DNA from: Massospora cicadina
Lineage: Eukaryota > Entomophthoromycota > Entomophthoromycetes > Entomophthorales > Entomophthoraceae
Direction: 5' to 3'
NCBI GenBank assembly: GCA_022478985.1
Contig: JAKSZP010014510.1
Coordinates: 1 to 64,000 of the forward strand
DNA: 64,000 nucleotides
How positions within the stretch are numbered: position 1 is the first letter of the stretch; every line of letters begins with the position of its first letter. Positions 24,351 through 35,324 of this stretch are shown piece by piece. Under the pieces are notes generated by a model that did not search any database, was not told the DNA's origin, and worked only from the letters and a program-made list of their open reading frames with translations. The translations under genes were made by a program, and so were the position numbers.

Positions 24351-24920
24351 TGTTATATTTTTGGATGTTATCGCTAGGATCCTTCAGGTTATTTGCACAG
24401 GTCAAACCCACTGAGCAACGGACAGATGATGTGGGGATCATCGGTCCTTTGTATGCAAAAGAATATACTTAAAAATATGAGCAATTGCCCCAACCAGTTC
24501 TTTTATTTATTTTTACAAATACAGCTACTTTCCGCTGTCCCATCTTGTCTATGCTAAAAACAACCTACCTCTCTCAATCGCCCATTTCACTTATATATGT
24601 CAGCTTCAGGTGATACTGTTTCTCATTGCTTGGGTTAATCTATTCCACTTATTCTCCTCAATTTTGGCTTGTTATTCTTAATCCTCTGTCGCCCTATTTG
24701 TAGGCGACTTACCTCATATTTGTTGAATGTAGACATTGCCTTATTGCCTTATCGATTTATATAGAGGCGATCCAATAAACTCATCACATCTAATAAAGAC
24801 CCGTTATATCCCAATATTGCCTCATCTCAAGGCACTCAAATAATCGCAACTGATACTATATTCTGAAGATCCCGCCTGGCTATCCCACAATTATTGTCCA
24901 GTCATATCAAAATTGTGACA
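24351..24920 (-). repeat. gypsy-1 5' LTR
   Basis: 570 bp. On the plus strand it begins TGTTATATTTTTGGATG and ends ATTGTGACA; the partner is 18,349-18,916. Differences between the two LTRs are mostly transitions. Confidence 0.92.
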
Positions 24921-27335
24921 TCCATTTATCTCAACTTATTTAGTTTAGATTGTTTTGTTTCTGTGAGGACTTTAGGATGTTAAATATAGGGCGCCTTACC
25001 GCAAGAGCCCTGAACCAGATGGCATTCCTTATAAGTTCTATAAGATAAACTTTAATTTAATCATGCTAATTCTCAAAGCTTCCCTCAATAAGTGCCTTCT
25101 TGAAACTCACCTGTTTTATGGAGGGTCAGAAGCCTTTGTGGTCACCTTATTTTAAAAAGAGTGATCTTAGTTTTCCGGGAAGCTGGCAGCTAAATTCCTC
25201 TCCAGTGCAAATATAAAAATCATTGCAAATATACTCTCGTAGAATTCAGGTTAGATTGCTAAAACAGCCATATCACGCAATTAACATGGATTTGTCCTCA
25301 GCCTTGGTATATGGGACAACATCCATACTGATGCCAACGTGAGACATTTCAAGTCAGATGGTGCACTGATATTCTTGAACCAACAAAAAGCATATAATCT
25401 TACATAAAAATGCCTTAGGGAAACTTTAACTTTTCTCCTTCCACCTCGTGTTATTAACTGGGTAATACTTTCAACTGTGTCAGCTACAATGACCATTCAT
25501 GACCCAGGGTTTGTTACTGACCTTATTAACCAAAGCTCAGTTAAAATAGGGTGGATATCTTAGTCCTTTGTTGTAAAACTTGTGGATAGACCCAATTCTG
25601 CGTGTCATAGATCAGACACTCAAAGGCATTGCCTCTCCAGGTCAGAACCCTCCCAAAGTAATAAATTCACGGATGATTGTGTGATGGGTGTTTCCAATCC
25701 ATCAGACGCTCGCTTCCTGGAGAACATCATCAATAAATATAAGCAATTAATAACCTTCAATATCAATCACCACAAGACCAAGTTATACTCCCTGGCAAAC
25801 ATCATCTTCAGTTGCTCAATGTGATTTATCTCAAAACTGCAGCCAGAAGTTCAATCATTTCATCTCAGTCAGCCCTTTTAATATACCTATTTGCCACTTA
25901 GGTGTATGTCTAGATTTTGAAGGATACGTTTTATGATTATAGAAAGTAAAATCTATCTAGTATCTCAAACCGCGCATTCATCCTTCATGGCCGTTCAACA
26001 GCTTTTCTGAGGAAAGTTGTATTAGCACACTTGATTCTTTCAAGAATATAGTAAATTGCTCATGTTATGCCATTTTCAACCAGTTTGTCAACTCACTAAG
26101 ATTAATATCCCAATGTCGGAGTTAGGATGGTCAAGAGAGCCATTAGGATAAATTAACTCTATGGCCCATGTTATTCAGGTGGAATGGGTCTCGTTAACTA
26201 TCACCAATAAGACACCCATACTTAAGAAAATATATAGTCAGGTTACGTGTCCACTCCAAGTGTCTTCCTTATTCAGCAACAGTGAGAGGAAACTTTGAAA
26301 GGGCATTGTTGCCGGCATATAAAACTGCATTAATACCTTGTTGAATTATCTAGCCTCTAACCACAATTCAGCAGTCCCCACCAAACCCATCCATATTTTA
26401 AAGTTATTCTTCATGTTATAAAGTATTTCAACTGGAGCTTCCAGAAAGTGTTACACGCTACCAATGGTAAAAGAGGAAAGCCCAGTAAACATCCAACTGC
26501 TTTATAATGTTCCATTAAATCCAGCATCCTTCTACCCTAGGAATATCATCACTATAGCAAGTATTGATTTGTTAGATCTGCTATATATCCCTTACTCAAT
26601 GGGATCTAAAGAAGAGTGAGATATACTCATCACCCTTACTTCACTCAAAAAACTATGGCTCACGTCTGGAAGTGTCTTACATGGTCATACCATACACAGA
26701 TAGGTCCAACACCTTTGTTAGTGTGTGGTGGTCATAGTACTCTCATCCGTTGTATAGAGGTGTTCCACATTTAAGGTGATCTGGAATGAAGTATGCCTCT
26801 TTTTTTGAGACTCCTGAGTCTAGTGAACCTTACCTACCTGTGATCCGTTTGCCATGCGGGTGCTTTCCCCAATTTCCAATCACTCAGAGCCCTTATAGCA
26901 TCCACAGCATTGTGGTCCATCCATACATCATTTAGAAGCTATCAACAAGGCTTCCTCCCCAATGCTGTTTCACTTCCGCGTTTCCAATTTCATCTCATTG
27001 AAATTTTATGTTTTGTTTCTTTGGGATCATGCCTCATAAATGGCGCCCCCAGATCCATTCATGGAGGACTACATAATTCCTTGGATTAACTACTATTGCT
27101 TCGCATGCAATATCAGGATATCACTTTGAGACCTAAAAGTCTTAACACCATGTCATTTACTCTTTACCCCTGATTACATGAATGTCATCTGATAATTTAG
27201 TGTTTTGGGAAGTCGGGGCTCCTGTGTGTATTTACTTTATATTGTTTTTTAATTTATTTTGTTTTTATTTTCTCTCTGGTAGAGTTGTCCCATGGTCCAC
27301 CTACCTTGAATTATTAAAATTTGTAATATTCTAAT
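24921..27335 (+). mobile_element. LINE D, part 3: reverse transcriptase, C-terminal region and 3' end
   Basis: PDGIPYKFYK at about 25,020 matches PDGIPYEFYKKYF of LINE B. ASLNKCLLETHLFYGGSEAF matches ASLNQSLLETCLLPGGHEAL. The catalytic block at 25,664-25,699 reads FTDDCVMGVSNPSDAR, so FADD has become FTDD. A C-terminal block near 26,690-26,790 aligns with the finger region. The 3' end near 27,335 (GTTGTCCCATGGTCCACCTA) resembles the LINE A end (GTGTCCATCCCATGGTCGAC). The right half of repeat X follows. Numerous stops; a molecular fossil. Confidence 0.82.
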
Positions 27336-27344
27336 TTATTCTTA

Positions 27345-27660
27345 GTGTTAGCAAGGACAAAGTAATCCCTCAATGATGTTGCTAAATTTTTAGTATGTAA
27401 GCAACACCAGAGACCCTAAGGTGAAGAAAATGGTTTAGTCACTGTATCTCTGCTAAGTGGGCCTCAGAGTCTACCATGTAATGCCAAAAATTGCAACTCA
27501 TATTTTAATTAAAAAGTATCTCATTTATACTAGATAATATTAATTTGGCTTTTTTATGAAATTACTATCTTTTGGCATGAGGTTTATTTGCTGATGTAAC
27601 GTTTGGAAAATTTTGGGTTATTCTAAGCGTTATATATTGAAGAGACTATTTATAATGCTG
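27345..27660. repeat. Repeat X, copy 2, right half (split by LINE D)
   Basis: Homologous to 8,300-8,630. GTATGTAAG, CAGAGACCCTAAGG, GGGCCTCAGAGTCTACC and TTTGCTGATGTAACGTTTGG line up in order. Its left half ends at about 9,290, the start of LINE D. Confidence 0.6.
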
Positions 27661-27689
27661 TTGTAATGATAAATCATGGTCTTGTATGT

Positions 27690-27875
27690 AATAAGAGTAT
27701 CTGTAACTCTCAGATTCACATCAAGGTGGTGCGAGATGTACAGCTACACTGCTAGGGATCTATTCATTAGAAGTTGGATGAACAGGGAACCACTAAGGAT
27801 GCCGGAGCAAAAGGATCCCAGGGCAAGTATGCACAACGCTGTATGTAGTAGTTGAAAGCAAATAAAAAACAATAA
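27690..27875. repeat. Dispersed repeat R, copy 1
   Basis: About 180 bp, similar to 49,832-50,018: AAGAGTATCTGTAACTCTC, AGGTGGTGC(G/A)AGATG, CATTAGAAGT and CC(G/A)GAGCAAAAGGA in order. Both copies end in an A-rich stretch (CAAATAAA), as in a SINE tail. I see no convincing RNA polymerase III box, so the class is open. Confidence 0.7.
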
Positions 27876-28440
27876 TTGAGAGGACACAAAGGGGAGCTGA
27901 CAACCAAGCAGAATTCTGTGCAGTTTGCTTGGGTGCCTTGATCTGGAGGATACTAAGCTGGCCTAGCGGTCACCAGATATGGTAGATATTTTTGCTATAA
28001 TAAAATGGACAACGTTGTTAAAGACCTCCTTAAGGAGGTCCACGCATCGGTGCTCCCAAAGAATCATAATTTTAAAAAACCATAAGCTAATGGGAATTTT
28101 ATTAAAGTTGACCAACAAGAAAGGTTAATCTTGAAGAAATATAGTGAAACAATTGGGGGGATTTTTCCATCAGTGAAAGTGGTACTAAGCCTAACGCACC
28201 AATAACTGCATGTTTCCATCAGGCCAGGTACTATATCTTGAGATTGCCTTAACTTGAGTAATTAATTGTAGGCATGGCCAACCCAATCTTTAAATTTCAT
28301 AAATTGACCAGGTTTCAAACCCCCTTTTGCTGAGAAACCAAATCAAATTGTCATTGTTAATAATATAGATAGTACATTCAAAATCTTTTTTTCACTTCAA
28401 TACCCAAATCAAAGTAAAATTCGGATTTAAAAAAAAACAA
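27876..28440. other. Unassigned stretch, no gene seen
   Basis: Only short open frames and no motif. It ends in an A-rich run just before the retroelement ORF at 28,440. Confidence 0.35.
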
Positions 28441-30150
28441 AAAATGACCTCTTGATTGAGCCTAAACCTACCAATGTTGATGCAACTGATGCCTGCTGCC
28501 CCAGCTTGGGGTAGTAATGCATTGCCATCTGTCATCTTTTGGCCACTGCTGAAGTGCGCCTGGGCTGGCTCTGCTAGCCCTCACAACGCTACTGGGCGTT
28601 ATGTCCCCCCTCAGGACTTGACCCACCACCTCACAAGCTCTCAGGCGGTGCTCTGGAGCCCTTAGGTGCTCCCATGGAGTAATTTGCATCTTTTCCTCTG
28701 GGTCTAATATGGGATCTTTTCCCATATGCAAGCATGGCCATCATTGAGATGGCCACGGCAGTTTTAAACCTACCAGCTTTATTGACTTCTGCCCCTTTAA
28801 GGGGTACTTTGACTTAGCTTCCACTTGGAAGCTGATGCTGCAGCAGCATCTAAGCTGCTATTAATTTTTATAAAAATTCTGCTCCCCACCGTTTGCACCT
28901 GGCTCCCAGATGAGGCCACTTTGGTGGTCCAGTTCGCCGGGTTGCCTCTTTCCTTTCCCCCAAATGCCTCCATCATGAGCTTATGGAGGGTTTGACCATT
29001 ATGGCACAGACCCTGTGTTGCAGTTTGTGGTGCCCCATGGGGCGGATCATATGGCAGGCCCTTGCGCCTTTGTGATGATCCGCGCATTTAATTGTGACAC
29101 CCATCTTGTGATTCCCCCCACGCCATGATCAGGTCTGCCCCTGATCATCCTTTTTGGGCGCGTGTTGTAAATGGCCGCGCCATCTGCCCCTTGTGCTTCA
29201 AGCTTGACCACTCAAAGTGCAAGTGTCCCACAGTTTAGCCTCCACTGCTTCCATCGCCCCTCCTTCTGGTGCCACCCTGGCTGCTGCCTCACCCCAATTT
29301 TTTGAATGGGGCATAATCCTCCCGCCCCCTCCCTCGGGTAAATCTGGCGCTGATTTGAAAGCATCAGCCAATAAAAATTAAACTTTTTAAAAATTTGAAT
29401 AAAAAGCCAGGCTACGGAATTCTGAGTCAATAGCTGAAACAGTTTCAGCTGAGCTGCCATGGTCAACTGTTCATGGCCAAACAGGTTCCGCCACCATCCC
29501 AACTCCTGTGGCTGGGCCAGTGCTAGCTGAGCTTAATCCATTTGAGTGTCTCAATTGGATTGATGATAGTGACTATCCATACATTGGGAAGCCGGATTTC
29601 GCATTGGAGGAGTTTTTTATTGATCCTCCCAATTTTCGCCCACACCATTTTCGCTCTAAAAGCGGCTTTCCAAATTATAAAAATATCAATCAAATGGCAG
29701 TGGAAGCCGCAGCTGCCCCTGCCAACACCCTCCTCCACCAGCATCTCCATGGGGTGATGGAACCCCTAGTTGAGGGTATTCCTATCCCAAATTTTCCTTC
29801 CAATTTTGATGAGGATGCTAAATATGAAATTGAGGAGCTCGCTTTTGGTGCGAGCTGCACTTGCATTGACGCAGCAAAAACCTCCTTTTTGACCCCAACT
29901 ATCCCCAAACTCAACGGCGCATCAAGTCATTTACTTGTGTGCTGGCTTTCATCACTTTTGCTGAGCATCTTTTTCTCAATATGTTGAGGCGAAAGGACAC
30001 TGCTGGCCTCATTAACGAAGAAAACCCACAACTATACCTCCTTATGCCTCATGTCACTGATGCCGCAACCCGATGTTGTCCGCCATGGTCCTCCAGCTAA
30101 AGCGGGCGTCAGACAAAAGTTTCCCCAACGCTTACTCACCATCTGATATG
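28440..30150 (+). pseudogene. Unclassified retroelement protein(s), copy 2, with an upstream CCHC knuckle
   Basis: Plus-strand frames contain, in order: FVVPHGADHMAGPCAFVM (about 29,020); a zinc knuckle CPLCFKLDHSKCKC (29,185-29,226); a Pro-rich part with PQFFEWGIILPPPPSGKSG (about 29,290); a 159-codon open frame (29,508-29,987) with DDSDYPYIGKPDFALEEFF; and, in another frame, RIKSFTCVLAFITFAEHLF followed by LINEENPQLYLLMPHV (to about 30,060). The second half corresponds block by block to the minus-strand ORF at 7,600-6,750. The layout (knuckle, Pro-rich linker, helical part) suggests a gag or ORF1-like nucleic-acid-binding protein. No reverse transcriptase of the same element is visible. Family unknown. 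Confidence 0.5.
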
Positions 30151-30450
30151 GCTTGCTAGGCTGATAACCTAGGGGCTATATTAGAAAAAATTTTAATTTA
30201 TGATAATCCCTTTGTTTGGCCCATTTGCAAATAAAGATGCATGGCGGCTCCCCTTTTGGGTTGGGTACCACTAGTGCTAAAAAGATATAGCTAGTGCATT
30301 TTAAAGCCCTTGCTGTAACACAGGGTTGAACGTCACGCACATCCCTAGGCCAACCTGGGCATATCTGGCCTAAACCCACCGCCGGTCTAGGGTATGTTTG
30401 AGGTCATAAAAACCTGCCAACTTCACCTTTTTGGATTCCTGATGACTAGC
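30151..30450. other. Stretch between the unclassified ORF and the chromovirus; probably its 3' non-coding part
   Basis: No frame is recognisable. No LTR partner could be found for the chromovirus at this end, so its 3' boundary is unknown. Confidence 0.35.
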
Positions 30451-30498
30451 TAAATCTTTTGCAGTTGGTACCCTCAATTATGTTATAAGACTATGACA

Positions 30499-30792
30499 TT
30501 ATCCTCTCGTTCTTTTGAGGCTCCACCCCCCTAGTGGCTTATGCCAGGAAAAGTTCTTGTGGTCTGGGGACAACTTTATAGCGGCGATGGTTTGATGAGA
30601 CTTGGGTCCTGAAGCCTCAGGGAGCTGATTGTGGAAAACCTTGATCAGGTCTTTGGCATGGGCAAAGTTGCGCACTGGTACCCTGTTTTCCACTGCATCA
30701 AATCCCTTCCCAGATACTATGTACTCAAGCCTTCTTTTGACTCCGCGTGAGGCTATTATCTCCTTTATTTCCCACTCCAGCGCCCCATCCAT
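30499..30792 (-). pseudogene. Chromodomain at the integrase C-terminus
   Basis: The frame reads EWEIKEIIASRGVKRRLEYI, then VSGKGFDAVENRVPVRNFAH, then LIKVFHNQLPEASG. This matches the chromodomain pattern (EWEVEEIL...YLVKWKG...ENTWEP..NL....ELV..F). The aromatic positions of KWKG and TWEP are degraded (SGKG, RVPV). In related elements this domain directs integration towards modified histone H3; here that is family knowledge, not shown. Confidence 0.85.
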
Positions 30793-30899
30793 GAGATAAG
30801 ACTCTGAGTCTCTGTTGGGAGGCCCTCAGAAAACGTAAGCTTGCTTTCATGAAAGACCAAAAAGGTCCAGAATGAGGGGGGAGATCCAACTGGTATGAG

Positions 30900-32220
30900 G
30901 CGTGGCCCATCTTTCTGACAACGTGGTAAGGCTCAATACTCTTTGGCCCCAGTTTTTTACATGGTTGCTTGATTAGATGTCTCTAGCATCTAGCATCACG
31001 AGATCAGCTTCCTTGTATTTTGGACCTACCCATCTCTTCATGTCCATGATCTCCTTGTAATCTTGCATAGCTGCACTTAAGTTCGTACTCACCCCCTGGT
31101 GTACTTTCTTGATTATTTTTGCAAAGTCCACCACCTCTTTCACCTTGGATCTACAACGGGGCTCTATGTTAAAAGTCAGGGTTGATGCCATAGTTGTTGT
31201 AGAAGGGGGAAATCAATTGGTGCATTTTTGGAACTGTTTTAGCTGCATTGGGCCATAGGGAGATGAAAACCCAATCTGAATGGTCTGCTGTTGTATAACA
31301 CCGCAGTATCTGCTCCAAGCACTGGTTCACTCGTTAAGTCTTCCCATTTTTTTTGTGGGTGATAGGCAGTTGAACGGAAGGGATGGTTTTAAGAGTCTTA
31401 CACAACACTTCCCAAAAAACAGAGGTAAACTGGGGTCCACGCTCACTAATTATTTCTTGAGAGATTCCGTGAAGAGCAAACACAGGAGAGATGAAGAGCC
31501 TAGCCATCTCAGCCACGGTTACCATGGTTCTGCAGGGAATAAAATATATGAACTTCTAAAAACGGTCCACCACTACCATTATGGCATTGTAGCCATCAGA
31601 TAAAGTAAATCCACAATAAAATCTACCAATAAAGGTGTCCAAGGCCTTTCAGCTTTTTGAACTGGTATCAACAACCCCATTATAGAAGGCGATTTGGTTT
31701 CATTTGGTTGCAGATCAAACACTCCTTACAATACCTGCCTACCTGAGCGGCTAATCCCTTCCAATTGTAAGTGCAGCGAATTAGCCTTGAGTCTTCACCT
31801 TTCAGGATGACCAACGGTGATTCCTTCATGATGGTCCTGGATGATTTCCAGGCGAAGTGGTCCAGCGGGAACCCATAGGCGTCCCTGAAATCGCACCATC
31901 TCATCCTTTACGTGGTAACTCCTGGTAATGTCCTCCTGTGTCAACGCGCTCTTGGCAAGGACTATAGTATATTTGTCCAAGAAATGCTGTGAAAGGACTA
32001 CCTTTCTGAACATACCATATTTCTCCTCATTTTCCAGAGGAGCAAGCGCTGGCCCGCGAGCCAAGGGATTGGGAAGTTGAGACAAAATATTACCTGACGG
32101 AATTATCAAATGGGTATTATGAACATCTACCTCATTAGGATTGGGAGCTAGTGCAGGGTCGCAGCTCAAAGCATCCAGCAAACTATTTTCCTTGCCCTTA
32201 GTAAAATCATAGGGAAACAC
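30900..32220 (-). pseudogene. Chromovirus integrase
   Basis: A zinc-binding part with IQDHHEGITVGHPER (about 31,840-31,795) and GRYCKECLICNQMKP (about 31,745-31,700) gives the HHCC finger. ISERGPQFTSVFWEVLC (about 31,460-31,410) carries the second catalytic position, reading SERG where SDRG is usual, so the Asp is Glu. Frameshifts separate the pieces. The GPKYKEADLVMLDARDI block (about 31,020) is the typical GP-Y module before the chromodomain. Confidence 0.85.
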
Positions 32221-32282
32221 AAATTGGGCTAGGGTTCATGCCAGCGGGTTTGCCATGGGGTCAAGACATGAGGTGCGCGGTA

Positions 32283-33498
32283 TTACAATAAGGTTTGGTG
32301 ATCTGTATTCACATAGAATGGTTGGGATAAGCCATGCAAGTGATTATGCCAATAAGTCAGCGTCTTAACTACTGCCAATAACTCCTTGTTGTAAACATCA
32401 TAATTTAACTCAGGTAGGGACATCTTCCAAGAAAAATATACCACCAAATGCTCTATTCCAACTTCACCTACTTGTAATAAGGCATCCACTATGGCGAAGC
32501 TGGAGGCATCAGTAGCCACAATGAACTTATTCTGTATCTACATGGCGAATGATGGATGTGGACAGCAGGGTGAACTTTATAGCTTGGAAGGCATCCTGAA
32601 AAATGGTGACCACTGAGAAACTTTAGCTCCACTTGCCTTATATAGGGGCGCCGCCATCTCAAAAAAATCTGGTGTGAGTTTCTTAAGGAATGTACAACTC
32701 CCCAAAAAACCTCCTCATATCCTTGACTGAATTGGGGGTGGGCTACTCACTGATCGCCTTCTCCTTGTCTGAAGTTATCATGTGGCCTTAGTCAAACATG
32801 AATTGCCCAGGAAGGTAAACTGGGACTTGAAAAAAATTCTCACTTACTGATTTTCAGCGTAAGGTTAGCTGCATTTAACCTCTCCACCACTTTCCAAAGG
32901 TATACTGCATGGGACTCATGATCAGGGAAAAACACCATAATATTATCCATGTAGGCTACCACTTATACCCCCATCAGGTCCCCCAAAGCCGCATCAATAT
33001 GACGTTTAAAGATAGTAAAGGCATTTAAAGCCCAGAGGGCATAACCCAAATCTGGAAAATAACTTTTTTGATATAAAATGCAGTTAGCCACTCCTGGCTC
33101 TTCTTGATCCAGATCTGATTGAATGAGTTTAAACAATCCAGTTTGGAGAAAACTCTCACCTTCTCCACATAGCATGCAATCTGTGAGTCCAGTGGGATGA
33201 GATGCAAGTCTGGTACTTTGACGTTGTTGAGATTCCCAATGTCTATGCATGGGCATAAGGTATCATCGGCCTTATCCATAAAGAGAAGTGGGGAACATAC
33301 TGTGGAGGTTCTCTGAGATATTGCGCCTTTAGCTAACTGCTCCTTAACCCAAACATCTAAGGACGCTTCCTCCCTTACAGTCAAAGGGTAAATGAGGGAA
33401 GATATATGCACCATATCAATGATAAGCTTGAACTCACAATCAAACTCTGAATGAGCTGATAGTACATTGGTTAAAGCCTCATCAAACGAAGATTTCAC
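32283..33498 (-). pseudogene. Chromovirus reverse transcriptase-RNase H
   Basis: The reverse transcriptase is readable from YPLTVREEASLDVWVKEQLA through HLIPLDSQIACYVEKVRVFS, LDCLNSFNQIWIK and VMPSGL. The catalytic box at 32,953-32,942 reads YMDN instead of YMDD. RNase H follows with MATDASSFAIVDALLQ (32,519-32,470) and NTDHQTLL (about 32,290). Frames shift at several places. Confidence 0.88.
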
Positions 33499-33702
33499 CC
33501 CTCCAAACAGGAAGGTAAGGGTACCTCCAGAGAGGGCTTCAGCAACGGAGCAAGACTGAGAGTGGCATATTTGGTTAGTGAAGCAGATCGCCCTGATAAT
33601 TAGCTTTAGACAAGGGGACGACTATTATATTACCATTCTCCAAAATTAAGGACAAATTATTATCTTTAAATTTGATTATGACTTTAAACTCTCGCCACCA
33701 CA

Positions 33703-34026
33703 CTACTCAAAAAATAAAGGGGTACAAGAGGTTTTTGATAGCTTGGAAGCGATCGGCCAAATGGTATTTTCCAACTTGATAAATCTAATAGCCCCATAAC
33801 TTTCAGCGTGGGAATACCCTGAGAAACCCTCCCTAACCATAACACCAGGCAATTGATTCAGCTTAAGGTAGTCAGCTATCTCATGGTCAATAAAATTCTC
33901 AGAGGCTCTGTTATCCATCAAAGTAGTTGTGCTAATTCTCCTAAAGGGGATAAAAAGGGTAGCAGTCAACAAAAAAATATCCAGAATGGTCTTCATTAAT
34001 ATCAGATAACGCCAACACTTCACCAT
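33703..34026 (-). pseudogene. Chromovirus aspartic protease region
   Basis: The frame contains TTTLMDNRASENFIDHEIAD. The DSGA active site reads DNRA, with the normal following block (NFIDHEIADYLKL). A 107-codon frame is open. It abuts the miniature LTR element at 34,045. Confidence 0.75.
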
Positions 34027-34044
34027 AAAAATCTTCTTCAGAAA

Positions 34045-35095
34045 TGTCGCAAATTGACCATGAGCTACGCTAGTGTGCCAGGCCAGCCTTTAGGAAGACT
34101 GGTTGGCCCTTTGCCATTTCACCTTCATTGGCATACCAACACCTACAAGTCTGCATGTAACCCACCAACCAACCACTAACAACTTCCCCTTAGCCCCAGG
34201 TGTCCTCAGCGTGTGCCCCGTCAAGTTCTAAACCCATCCTCTGCGGCTCAGGCACTTCCACGTTGTCCCACTTTTGCTTCCTTATCCAACCATCTGGACA
34301 TGCCCGCGAGTCCATTCCCCATCTTGGCAGCTATGGCACTCCTGCGCTGCACCCTGCAAAGTTGGCGGCCAGTCATTGCATCTACTGGTAGCCAGCAGGC
34401 CAGGTTCCCGCTGGTTCCTCATAAGGATGAGGCATAGGAGCTGGAAGTGCTGGCCATTCCAGGCATGATCACCCGCGCCTATTAAGGGATCTCCTGTCCC
34501 CACCTTCCCTACGCTAGTTGCTCTTGCAAACTCAAAAGATAGGAAAAGGTGGTCAAAGAGAGATGTTTAGTAGGAGGAAATGTTTGACTATTTAACTACT
34601 TCAGGGCTACTGCACCCAAACACGCTTTGGCCATCAATACCAGAAAACCCATTGGCCACTTGATTCCAGAACTCAATCAGATTGTCTCTTCATTCATTCA
34701 TACCTCATAGCGATTCCTCCAGATCTGCTCATTTGATCACCAAATTCTACATTAGGTTAATCTGTCAACAGCATGAGTTGCACATCAATCATATAAATTA
34801 TATATCATTTAAATAAACATTGAGCATTCTCAGCATGAGTTGCCGGTGCTCCAAATTAGTTGGTGGAACAAATTTTCAGATTTGTAACAGTTTTATCAGC
34901 TTTTCTCCAAAAACTCCAACAAAGATCTTTGGATGGCATTTTGGCAGCAAAAGCAGATTCTACCAAACCTAAATTCAAATAAATTATAACATCAAATAGT
35001 ATCAAACTAGGCGATTAACCGGCAATTACACCCAACTAACTGAAACCCTTAATTCTGATACTATCAGGAAGGATCCATCTGTTTAAAACCCAATA
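34045..35095 (-). repeat. Miniature LTR element (TRIM-like): 3' LTR
   Basis: 1,051 bp. Plus-strand start TGTCGCAAATTGACCATGAG and end AACCCAATA. The head pairs with 35,276-35,324 (TGTCGCAGGATTGACCAT). The rest pairs with 48,129-49,137, for example GAAGACTGGTTGGCCC, CATCCTCTGCGGCTCAGGCA and TGGCAGCTATGGCACTCCTG in both. Open frames inside it (34,200-34,500) are just conserved repeat sequence. Confidence 0.85.
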
Positions 35096-35275
35096 TTGCC
35101 CTCCACTTAACCAGATGGTATCCTTCAGTGCGACCCATCCCAATGGGGGCCAAGACCCCCCAGCGCCTCCCCCCCAAAAGAGGACCAGTCTTAACCAGTG
35201 GCTTCCGCCACTCCGTAACCAAGCCTCCAACTACTCAAGCAGCCCACAAGCGAAGCCCCCAGTAGTGAGCATCAC
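35096..35275 (-). other. Internal region of the miniature LTR element
   Basis: 180 bp holding a primer-binding site (35,257-35,274) and a polypurine tract (35,096-35,108), both read on the minus strand. No gag or pol. Short C-rich runs occur on the plus strand. Confidence 0.75.
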
Positions 35276-35324
35276 TGTCGCAGGATTGACCATAGCTCCA
35301 AAAGTGTGCCAGGCCAACCAGTAT
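35276..35324 (-). repeat. Miniature LTR element: 5' LTR, first 49 bp (split)
   Basis: TGTCGCAGGATTGACCATAG here corresponds to 34,045-34,064. The last five bases AGTAT (35,320-35,324) are the left target-site duplication of the nested array. The LTR continues at 48,129. Confidence 0.85.

Larger units (their letters stand above)
18349..24920 (-). mobile_element. gypsy-1: complete but inactivated Ty3/gypsy retrotransposon inserted in LINE D
   Basis: Two LTRs of about 570 bp with TG...CA ends bracket gag, protease, reverse transcriptase, RNase H and integrase, all read leftwards. The primer-binding site (24,332-24,349) and polypurine tract (18,917-18,930) are in place. No chromodomain is seen; the integrase ends with VHAKFLRPY. 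LINE D protein homology is interrupted exactly at its two ends, which confirms the insertion. The 5-bp flanks (AACAT and TCCAT) agree at only three positions, so the target-site duplication has decayed. LTR differences and many stops show an old, inactive copy. Confidence 0.92.
30450..34044 (-). mobile_element. Chromovirus (chromodomain Ty3/gypsy) pol region, inactivated
   Basis: On the minus strand the order is aspartic protease (34,026-33,703), reverse transcriptase (33,498-32,850), RNase H (32,519-32,283), integrase (32,220-30,900) and chromodomain (30,792-30,620). The chromodomain marks it as a chromovirus, a lineage distinct from gypsy-1 and gypsy-2. No LTR, primer site or knuckle of its own is identified. 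The miniature element starts directly upstream of the protease at 34,045, so gag may continue beyond 49,137. Multiple stops. Confidence 0.88.

Noticed and set aside
34200..34503. Open frames on both strands in the left LTR of the miniature element
   Set aside because: The matching LTR at 48,230-48,520 has the same frames only because the DNA is a repeat; no motif is seen and the changes do not favour one frame.
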